Notes under the pieces: model-generated
The model's database searches: none
The model's input: the letters and a program-made list of their open reading frames with translations, nothing else
Told to the model about the DNA's origin: nothing
Position numbers and translations under genes: made by a program
Assembly: GCA_015679605.1 (NCBI GenBank)
Contig: JAAAVE010000029.1
Span: 236-36,947 of the forward strand
Direction of reading: 5' to 3'
DNA from: Podila epigama
Taxonomy: Eukaryota; Mortierellomycota; Mortierellomycetes; Mortierellales; Mortierellaceae
Length of the DNA: 36,712 nucleotides
Shown: piece by piece, positions 1-7,522 of the stretch
Position numbering within the stretch: position 1 is the stretch's first letter
How the letters are laid out: each line of letters opens with the position of its first letter

Positions 1-118
1 TTCTGAACACGACCAAGCGAATACCTTTATTTGTTGTAGGCTTATTTGTTGCATGATAAGGTCGAACTGAGAACTGACCTTCCTTGTTTTCCTATATTTG
101 TTTTCCTACCTCCTGTAG
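1..118 (+). other. 3' part of an intron in the cyclophilin gene
   Basis: This stretch has stops in the cyclophilin frame and ends in a pyrimidine-rich tract and TAG directly before the cyclophilin exon at 119. A CTGAC branch-point-like sequence lies at about 71-80. The intron's 5' end is outside the window. Confidence 0.75.
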
Positions 119-280
119 TTCTTCATCTGCACTGTCAAGACCGCCTGGTTGGATGGCAAGCACACCGTTTTCGGCAGTGTCGTCGAGGGCTTGGAGATCG
201 TCCAGAAAATCGAGGCCCTTGGCAGCAGCAGCGGTGCCCCCAAGAAGAGCGTCACCATTGCCGCCTCCGGCCAGCTTTAA
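119..280 (+). CDS. Cyclophilin-type peptidyl-prolyl cis-trans isomerase, last exon (5' truncated by the window)
   Basis: This exon encodes the final 53 residues of a cyclophilin, an enzyme that isomerises Xaa-Pro bonds and assists folding. The exon opens with [19 protein letters not shown], which matches the well-known conserved block around the active-site tryptophan of cyclophilin A (consensus FFICTxKTxWLDGKHVVFG). It continues through the [13 protein letters not shown] helix and ends with [12 protein letters not shown], the usual short cyclophilin A terminus, so this is probably a cytosolic single-domain form with no tail. The splice acceptor TAG at 116-118 opens the exon and TAA at 278-280 closes it. 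Upstream exons are off the left edge, so full length and any targeting signal cannot be judged. Family assignment is firm; which cyclophilin paralogue it is remains open. Confidence 0.92.
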   Translation, partial: FFICTVKTAWLDGKHTVFGSVVEGLEIVQKIEALGSSSGAPKKSVTIAASGQL

Positions 281-735
281 ACGTTGCATGCGTTGTATAA
301 AAAAAACGATATCGGACAATCCGCACTGTCTGTTCAATGCGAACCCACCATGGGTGTAAATAAAAATGTATCGCTGTAAAAAAATGATATTTTTATTATT
401 TTTTGGACCAGATCATGCACGTGCATTTTTTCTTTTTTTTTCTTTTTTTTTTTTTTTCTTGGTACCATTGAACTTGACAAAGTTGACCACATCATTCATT
501 CATTCATTCACACTTGTCAACCCATGTGAGCAACCTGGGTCATAAACAAAGCCAGACCTTTAGTAAAGACAATCATCATCCTTTGTTTCTTTTCTTTCCC
601 TTCAGCTTCTTCATTGATACATTGATAACACGCATTCATTCAAACCGTCAGCATACTTTCCACAAAACACAAAATATAAGGTGCGCTCTTTGACCACTCA
701 ACTCACAATCACGAAAGCTGTCAACAATTTGTGTA

Positions 736-903
736 ATGACGCTAGATTCCAACTTCCAACTTTTCATTGCCTACCCCAATAGAGTCGTCCGTGCAGCAAC
801 GGGGGAGCCCTACATCCGATCCTCAAGAAAAAACATTCAGGCATCCCTCTCTCTCTCCTTGGCCAAAAAAAAATCTACTCAGCCCTGTCTTGAGGTACAG
901 TAA
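736..903 (+). other. Upstream ORF or alternative first exon in the TSC2 leader
   Basis: The ATG at 736 opens a 55-codon frame that stops with TAA at 901-903; the frame has an in-frame TGA upstream at 691. The stop sits inside a good splice donor (CA|GTAAGG, intron starting at 900). If the candidate intron 900-1043 is removed, this frame joins the TSC2 frame and would add 59 residues to its N-terminus. The second half is low-complexity (Ser/Leu, then Lys from an A-run), which looks more like leader than coding DNA. Confidence 0.3.
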
Positions 904-1043
904 GGGTTAAGGTGAACGAGAACAGAGAACAGAGCCCTAACGGCCGACCACCCCAGCCAATGTTCTCCAAGTTCCAGTCCAGTTGACCTGTTTCGAGACG
1001 AGACTGACCTTTTTTTTTTTACCATCCAACGTCCCAATGTTAG
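900..1043 (+). other. Candidate intron in the TSC2 leader
   Basis: The donor GTAAGG at 900-905 and the acceptor TTAG ending at 1043 enclose 144 nt, a size like other introns here. A CTGAC branch-point-like site and a T-run (about 1004-1020) precede the acceptor. Removing it deletes two short upstream ORFs (960-986 and 1037-1060). This is inferred from sequence only. Confidence 0.45.
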
Positions 1044-1056
1044 GTCTGTGTTTGAC

Positions 1057-4000
1057 ATGAGCAAGTCGCGACCCACTTCTTCCAAACTGAACAGTTTCTT
1101 CAAGTTCAGGACGTCGACAAAGGAGACATCGTTGTATGAAACACTGAGGCTCGACTCGGCCCGGCCGACAGACCCCATCGATGCAAACGAGATTGTACAA
1201 CAACTCTTGCCAGGAGTCAACACTCTTCAATCCCGGTTGAGGACCTTGGAAGAGCTGAGCGACATTGTCCTAAGCTATCCATTCCAGCACATCAGCGAGC
1301 TCTGGGTCGCGGTCGAAGATCTGTTGGAGCCTGGTGTGCCTCACAACGCGCGAAAAGCAGCCTGGAACTTCATGAACACGTGTATCCGAGGTCAGTTCGA
1401 GGACCTGGGAATGCTCCGAGCAATATTCTATCAGGCCATCAACAACCATGAGATCTGGGAAGACTTTGAGGACAAACTACAGGCTTTGACCTTGCTCACG
1501 AACAATGGTCGCGACGTCTATGGGTTCGAAAAGAATATTGTCCGACTCTTGGCACACTGGATCGCGTCTAGTTTCGAGCAGGCCAAGGTGACTCAGCACA
1601 TGAGTCAACAACGTCATGGCATGCAAAAATCAACCACTTCCTTGGTCTCCATCAGCGGCAGTGCGCCACACCTGATGTTGCTTCAGAAACCTATCCCACA
1701 TTTTGACACGACGATGGCCCTTTTGATCAGTGTGGTCAAGTTCAATTTTGTGTTCTTTGACGAACTAGAGATTGCCAGTCTGCTGGACCTACTCCACACC
1801 ATCTGCATCAACGCTCCAGAGGACACCTCACACATTATTGGATTTCTGGACGTGATTGTCCGGTACGGATATGTGCCTTCAGAAGGCTTGCCAACTTTTC
1901 TCAGGATTCTCTGCTATACCACCCTTTCGGACAGTTATCAGGAGCAAGCCTGGAATATTACCCTCAACCTCATGAAGAGTCATAGTGCCCACAGTGCCAT
2001 CCGTCAACTGTGCATGAACCTGCGGTCCAAAAATGATGGCATTCTCCTTACGCCAGCCCACATTCGCGTCATCCAGGGATCTATCCGACTTTTACAACGC
2101 TCAGTCTGGGGAGCGTCACCTATCGACACCTTATCTGTTGCTCCATCGACCGTCCTTTGGTCACTGAAGAGCGCTATCGACTTTGGATCGCGAGATATTG
2201 ACATTGACATCATCCAGAGCCTCAGTACGTTGCTCAGCTCTCATCGGACGGGTCTCTCTGATCTTGAATATGAGATTATTCTAGATATCCTTGAGCGCCT
2301 GTTGGACCAGCTCTTGAAAAAGTCGCCCGAGGATCACACCTCAGGCAAACCTTTTGTATTTGGCGCAGCAAGACGTCGGGACTCGACTGGCCCTCAACAT
2401 TCTCCAAACGCCTTTCGCTCTGCCTACGGTAACTTGCTCTTTCAGATCATTAGCCTTCATAGCTCTGGTCAGTTGCATGGGGTCACAACGCGTCTCATGA
2501 GCCTGCTTGCGGCATTACAGGATCACCTCCCAGAGGAAGTCATGCTGCTGCTTTTGGACTATTATCGTACAGAGCACCAATTCTATCCATATACCGTCAA
2601 CTGGCTGGAACGGTTGCATGTCCTCATGAAAAAGTCTGTGATTGAAGACAAGAGGCCCCTTATTCGAGCCCGCGCTCTTCAGATCGCAGTAGATGTGTAC
2701 GAGACCTCACTCGATTTGTTTCACGACGATATTGTCACAAGAGTTTTCATGGATCTCTTTGAGCGTCTTCATGTGGAAACGGACCAAGGCATTGCATCGC
2801 AGCTCTCACGGCTCTTGATCCAGGCCACCAGGATAGCCTCGGACGATGTTTTCCCCATGCTTCTGGACAAGCTGGTTCAGTGTATTCGCTGCCCCTGTAA
2901 TATCCCTAAGGCACCTCAAACATCAGGAAGTACTCATCCACCGTCACTCGCTTCCCGTTTTGGCATGTCATCCTCGGTCTCCTCCAATTCGCATCTGCCG
3001 CCCCAGAATTCGACTCCGACCCCAGCCATAGCCTGTCAGTCGTTGACAGCAGCTATCGGCATTATTGAGCTCTTCCAATGTGCTTTGTATGATCCAAGTG
3101 GTGCTTCGCGTGTGGACGACTTTTTCCGATTGCTAGTGGGTCTGGCGATCAATCAAGACATTCAAAAGGCAAGCAGGCTGGTTCTGCTCGACTTTTTGCT
3201 CTGTCTGCGTGTTGACCTGGATCATCGGATTTTTTGCACGGACCCTAGTACGATTGAGAGTATGGCAGCCGCGACTGAACAGCTGCTGAATGAGGAGACA
3301 CGGCAAGACCGCGGCGAGAGAACTGCTGGAGGAGCTGGACTCCTGAGAGGTACGGCAGTTGCAGCGGCATCGCCGAGACAGCCGCCATCGACGGCCACAT
3401 CTGGGCAGCATTCGCACCCGTCGCTTAATTGGAAACCTCTAATGCAAGGTCGAACTATGCAGGCGAGCCCGTACGTTATTTCTTACCTTGAGATTGCGCC
3501 CACCACGGACGACAGTCGGCAAGGCGACGAGTCCCTGCCAGCGCCCCTCATCGGCTGTGCAAAGCTCATCCTTAACATTCCACTGTATATGACAGGTATT
3601 CTTTCGATCTTGGAGCAGGAAAAGGATTTCGAGATTTACTCCTTTGTCATCCAGCGGCTTCCATCACAGTTATTCAATAAGCATTTGTTCTGCAACAGTC
3701 CTGAGCAGATTACAAAGTTGCATAGCGTCCTTGTGGATATGACGCTCCGTGACAAGATTCCAGACTCGCTTCGCAACTTGCCCTTGAACGCCAAGCGTCA
3801 CAACATTCATATCCTTGCATACAGGGTCTTGGTCATTTTGCTCTGCTACAACAGCAAGTTCAGCACGCAGGAGCTGCATGACCTAGTGCATGCTTTTGTT
3901 TTTGGGCTTCAAAGGCAAGCAACCTGTGCCAAGATTTGTATACACGCGCTTGTTGTTTGCTGCTACGAGTTACCCCAGTCCATGACCAAGCATCTTTCAG

Positions 4001-7000
4001 CTACCGTGCTCAAGCTGTCCCAGATCATGTCGACAGCCACCATCAGTGTCCACATTCTCGAGTTTCTGTCGACGGTCGCGCGACTGCCGATGCTCTACTC
4101 CAACTTTGTGGAGTCAGATTATAAGCGTGTGTTTGGCATTGCACTGAAATATATCCAGTATACCCACAGTGTCGCAGGGAGTGTTCAGCCACCATCCACT
4201 TCTTCTGCGCACTCCTCAGTTGTCAACTCACCAGTGACAATCGCAGGTTCTCAAGTAGGGCAGCAACAACAGGCATCATCTACGGTCGGTGCTAGGGCAC
4301 TACCTCAATATGTGCTTATTATGGCGTATCAGGTCATTGATGTCTGGTTCATGCTTCAGAGGCTGCCAGAACGTCGAAAGTACGTCCCGTACATTGTCCG
4401 CAATTTGCTTATGGCGAACGAGCCAGGCAAGAAATTGGATGAGCAAACAGAAACGTGTCTTGACATGTTGGCGCGCTACTCGTACGCAAATGTCGAACCC
4501 AAACCTCGGCCGTCTCTGATCCAACAGATGCTCCTTAATCCTGGCGATAAGACGGGCAAGGTGGTTACTAAGACATGGCTTCAGGGAAACTCCTTTATCA
4601 CCATCCGGACTGCACGTAATGTGGGATGGGCCGAAATCATTGTCCGTCGTGCGTCAGGAACCGTGAACTTTTTACTCAAGATTGAAAACGATATGTTTAT
4701 GGACAATGCTGATGACTTTGACTTTACATCTCTACCGTCCCTGTTGAGGCTTCAGGAGGAGACCCTGGCGCAGGAAGTGGCGACAACAGCCACAGGGGTA
4801 TCAACCGTCGTCACAGGCACATCACCAGCTCCTTCAACAATCGCAACAACAACAGTGGAGCCAGGCGGCCTCGCTTCTCTCCCCATGAGTACCGATAGGG
4901 ACTCTACAGGAGGGGATGTTGAGCCATCGCAGGATCTGATGATGGAGCCCCAACATCGAAATGAAGAAGTCCAGCACCTGGCAGCTTTTTCAGGGCTCAC
5001 GCAGAGGCTTGGCGAAGGTCGTCCTTCTTGGCTCTCCCCGCGGACAACTCCTCAGGTAACACCCCACCAGACGCCGCTGCATTCACCGCTGCATACACCT
5101 CGCCATACGCCCCATCACACACCAAGAGCATCACCTCTCCCTTCTGGGGACAACACGCCGTCAAGTTCACCGCCATCGCGGTCATTCATGATGCCCGGAT
5201 CGTCAAGGCTGGCGCACGAGTCGGATCGAGGTGGCCACCAAAGGGTCCACACAGCACCTGCAGAGCATGTGGCCGTCTTTTCGTCTCCATCTCTCCATCC
5301 CCTTCAAGAACAACCGGCAGGCTCGGCCATGCGAAATACAGGAGGAGAAGCAGTGATGATGGATCAGGATAGGTTGGTTCATTCACAAGCGCCCTTGCTT
5401 GCTGGGCCGGTACCAAGTCCCTTTAGTGCAACAGGTGCTGTTGCACCAGTGGCTGTGCCACCACCGTCCACGACGTCAGGCGTCTTTGCTGGAACACTGG
5501 GTCGCTCAAAGTCAGCATCGGAGCATGCCAGTTCGTCGCACAAGGCAGGAGTGAAGCATGCGGAGCTGAGTCGAGGACCGTTGGGCGGAGCACTTGAACA
5601 GACAAAATCCCTTTTGTCGCAATCTGTTGGCAATATCAAGCGAGAAGATGTACGTCGATCTATGTCGATCGCATCATCGCGTCACAACAGTATCACGGCC
5701 GCTGCTGGGCGAGCCCATCGACTCGCACTTGGCTATGATGACCATCGGCCACCTACAGGGGCAGGAGATGGAGGCAGTGGAGCTAATGCTGGTTACTATG
5801 AGCGGGAGAACAATAGCTCATTTTCAAAGGCTAAGATGGAGACCTTTGTGGATCCGAGCTTTTTGTTCATGCAGCTAACATCGAACCCAGATCTTGTGAC
5901 GCGTGAGACACCTATTCTGTTGGCAGAGGATGATGCGACGAACAGAGCCTTGGGCGTACTAGATCGGACGCCTGTGGTGGATTTCCACAAGATTGGTGTG
6001 CTCTACGTGGGTAAAGGTCAGAGCAAGGAAGTGGAGATTCTCGGCAATACACATGGATCAGCCGAATACACACAGTTTCTGACGGGTCTTGGAACGTTGG
6101 TTCGATTGAAAGGAGCCAAGATTTATGCAGGAGGATTAGATCTGGAGATGGATTTGGATGGTGAATATGCGTATTCACATCAAGATGAGATTACGCAGAT
6201 GATTTTCCATGTGGCGACCATGATTCCGAACAATCCGCATGATCCACAGTTCAATGGGAAGAAGCGACATATTGGCAACGACTGGGTGACGATTGTTTTT
6301 AACGAGTCTGGATCTGACTATGATTTCGGTACGATCTCGGGACAGTTTAATTTCATGACGGTTGTGGTCACTCCAGTGTCGATGGCTTCCGTGTCATTCA
6401 CGGAACGGTCGAGTCGGTCCAGTCAACAACAGCCTTTGGATGTGGGCGTTGGTGGTCAAGGAGATGGAATGCCACCCGAGACTAGCGACAATGCCAACGC
6501 CACGACATCGGGCATGGGAACAGGCGCGAGCACTGGTACGATAGTCAAGCCATTTAAGAATGTGTGGTTCAAGGTGGTGATGTTGAGAAGGCCAGACATG
6601 CCCGAGATTGGACCGCTGGCAACGCCCAAGATTGTGAGCGTGTCGGAATTGGCACGGTTTACGAGACAAATGGCGCTGCATGCCAATATCTATGCACAAG
6701 TCTATTACCAGCATATGCAGAACAGTGTAGAGTATGTGTCCAATTGGCAGGAACGATTGAGGCAGATCAAACGAATGAAGGAGAGACTGACGAGCAATGC
6801 TGGTGGGTCGAATGGACAAGGTGGAGGCTCGACTGCTGGTACAGGTGTATCATCGAATGCTGCTACAGGAGGAAATGGAGGTGGCATTGGAGGCAGCGGT
6901 GGTGGAGGTGGCGGTGGAAGTTCGAGTGCTGCCACAGGATCTGGCTCACGCGGAGGCACAACGGGCACGAGTGCAGGAAATAGTAATAGCAACTCGGCAT

Positions 7001-7221
7001 CTGGTGGCTCTGGACAAGGAGGCAATACAACGTCTTCGGGCATTGGCCTCGGTCTAGGCTTAGGACTTGGCCTTGTTGGTGGTGGAAGTAGTGGAGGACA
7101 ATCAACTAGTGGGTCATCTGGAGGCACCACAAGCGGCGGAGCGAATGCGACAGGGTCCAGTCATCAGCCTGTGAGTATCATGAGTCTTGAACCCGTTGTA
7201 GATTTTACACGATACGCTTGA
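1057..7221 (+). CDS. Tuberin (TSC2), GTPase-activating protein for Rheb
   Basis: The product is a 2,054-residue tuberin, the catalytic subunit of the TSC complex that switches off Rheb and so restrains TORC1. The ATG at 1057 is chosen because its first residues align with the animal tuberin start; a GTG nine bases upstream is in frame but is not a eukaryotic start. The N-terminal half is a helical-repeat array typical of tuberin. The Rap/Ran-GAP domain lies at about residues 1630-1800, from FHKIGVLYVG to FNFMTVVVTP, and contains KRHIGND, whose Asn (about N1741) corresponds to the catalytic 'Asn thumb'. Between repeats and GAP lies a long Ser/Thr/Pro-rich region with a His-Thr-Pro repeat. A Gly/Ser-rich stretch (about 1915-2038) precedes the last residues PVVDFTRYA, which resemble the human end VEDFTEFV. 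The coding exon is unbroken over 6.2 kb, unlike its intron-bearing neighbours. It converges on the phosphatase gene. Confidence 0.95.
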   Translation: MSKSRPTSSKLNSFFKFRTSTKETSLYETLRLDSARPTDPIDANEIVQQLLPGVNTLQSRLRTLEELSDIVLSYPFQHISELWVAVEDLLEPGVPHNARKAAWNFMNTCIRGQFEDLGMLRAIFYQAINNHEIWEDFEDKLQALTLLTNNGRDVYGFEKNIVRLLAHWIASSFEQAKVTQHMSQQRHGMQKSTTSLVSISGSAPHLMLLQKPIPHFDTTMALLISVVKFNFVFFDELEIASLLDLLHTICINAPEDTSHIIGFLDVIVRYGYVPSEGLPTFLRILCYTTLSDSYQEQAWNITLNLMKSHSAHSAIRQLCMNLRSKNDGILLTPAHIRVIQGSIRLLQRSVWGASPIDTLSVAPSTVLWSLKSAIDFGSRDIDIDIIQSLSTLLSSHRTGLSDLEYEIILDILERLLDQLLKKSPEDHTSGKPFVFGAARRRDSTGPQHSPNAFRSAYGNLLFQIISLHSSGQLHGVTTRLMSLLAALQDHLPEEVMLLLLDYYRTEHQFYPYTVNWLERLHVLMKKSVIEDKRPLIRARALQIAVDVYETSLDLFHDDIVTRVFMDLFERLHVETDQGIASQLSRLLIQATRIASDDVFPMLLDKLVQCIRCPCNIPKAPQTSGSTHPPSLASRFGMSSSVSSNSHLPPQNSTPTPAIACQSLTAAIGIIELFQCALYDPSGASRVDDFFRLLVGLAINQDIQKASRLVLLDFLLCLRVDLDHRIFCTDPSTIESMAAATEQLLNEETRQDRGERTAGGAGLLRGTAVAAASPRQPPSTATSGQHSHPSLNWKPLMQGRTMQASPYVISYLEIAPTTDDSRQGDESLPAPLIGCAKLILNIPLYMTGILSILEQEKDFEIYSFVIQRLPSQLFNKHLFCNSPEQITKLHSVLVDMTLRDKIPDSLRNLPLNAKRHNIHILAYRVLVILLCYNSKFSTQELHDLVHAFVFGLQRQATCAKICIHALVVCCYELPQSMTKHLSATVLKLSQIMSTATISVHILEFLSTVARLPMLYSNFVESDYKRVFGIALKYIQYTHSVAGSVQPPSTSSAHSSVVNSPVTIAGSQVGQQQQASSTVGARALPQYVLIMAYQVIDVWFMLQRLPERRKYVPYIVRNLLMANEPGKKLDEQTETCLDMLARYSYANVEPKPRPSLIQQMLLNPGDKTGKVVTKTWLQGNSFITIRTARNVGWAEIIVRRASGTVNFLLKIENDMFMDNADDFDFTSLPSLLRLQEETLAQEVATTATGVSTVVTGTSPAPSTIATTTVEPGGLASLPMSTDRDSTGGDVEPSQDLMMEPQHRNEEVQHLAAFSGLTQRLGEGRPSWLSPRTTPQVTPHQTPLHSPLHTPRHTPHHTPRASPLPSGDNTPSSSPPSRSFMMPGSSRLAHESDRGGHQRVHTAPAEHVAVFSSPSLHPLQEQPAGSAMRNTGGEAVMMDQDRLVHSQAPLLAGPVPSPFSATGAVAPVAVPPPSTTSGVFAGTLGRSKSASEHASSSHKAGVKHAELSRGPLGGALEQTKSLLSQSVGNIKREDVRRSMSIASSRHNSITAAAGRAHRLALGYDDHRPPTGAGDGGSGANAGYYERENNSSFSKAKMETFVDPSFLFMQLTSNPDLVTRETPILLAEDDATNRALGVLDRTPVVDFHKIGVLYVGKGQSKEVEILGNTHGSAEYTQFLTGLGTLVRLKGAKIYAGGLDLEMDLDGEYAYSHQDEITQMIFHVATMIPNNPHDPQFNGKKRHIGNDWVTIVFNESGSDYDFGTISGQFNFMTVVVTPVSMASVSFTERSSRSSQQQPLDVGVGGQGDGMPPETSDNANATTSGMGTGASTGTIVKPFKNVWFKVVMLRRPDMPEIGPLATPKIVSVSELARFTRQMALHANIYAQVYYQHMQNSVEYVSNWQERLRQIKRMKERLTSNAGGSNGQGGGSTAGTGVSSNAATGGNGGGIGGSGGGGGGGSSSAATGSGSRGGTTGTSAGNSNSNSASGGSGQGGNTTSSGIGLGLGLGLGLVGGGSSGGQSTSGSSGGTTSGGANATGSSHQPVSIMSLEPVVDFTRYA
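5047..5135 (+). repeat. His/Thr-Pro tandem repeat inside TSC2
   Basis: The coding sequence repeats TP/HTP/HSP units (TPHQTPLHSPLHTPRHTP and on) at about residues 1331-1357. The units are closely spaced Ser/Thr-Pro sites in a disordered linker, which would suit proline-directed kinases; that role is inferred. Confidence 0.75.
6799..7170 (+). repeat. Gly/Ser-rich low-complexity tract inside TSC2
   Basis: About 124 codons are dominated by Gly, Ser, Thr and Asn, including a seven-Gly run and a (GL)5 stretch near 7044-7073. It separates the GAP-domain C-terminal helix from the conserved terminal peptide of tuberin. Confidence 0.85.
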
Positions 7222-7522
7222 AGATTTCACCGGAAGTAAAAAATTGCATTAATCATCATATATTGCTTTATATTCCTTGACATTGCAAGAAAGAAAGAAA
7301 AAAGGGCCTCCCTCCAAATGACATGGCTCTTTTGGCAATGGATTCATTTTTTCGATCTTGATATTATTAATGAAAGAGTAATAATTCCTCGTTTACTTTT
7401 TTTTATTCATCTTTAACTCTATGGGTAAGGGTAACCATGCTATGCTAGCAGAAAGATATGTGGTGGGTGGTATATATGTAATTAAAATTTCTTTTTTGAA
7501 TGCTTTCTTCGTGATTTTTTTT
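7222..7522. other. Convergent 3' intergenic spacer (TSC2 / alkaline phosphatase)
   Basis: This is a 301-bp A/T-rich spacer between two convergent stop codons. It should hold both polyadenylation regions; no gene is seen. Confidence 0.6.

Larger units (their letters stand above)
281..1056 (+). other. Cyclophilin 3' UTR and TSC2 5' leader
   Basis: No gene is recognised here, apart from the leader elements listed separately. T-rich runs at 393-470 probably belong to the cyclophilin 3' end. A short ATTC tetramer repeat lies at about 492-510. From about 730 on the sequence holds upstream ATGs and a candidate leader intron of TSC2. Confidence 0.5.

Noticed and set aside
6700-7130. Overlapping 140-codon frames on both strands in the TSC2 tail
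   Set aside because: They are shadows of the Gly/Ser-rich coding repeat (Pro-rich or Trp/Arg-rich translations) with no start context or motifs.
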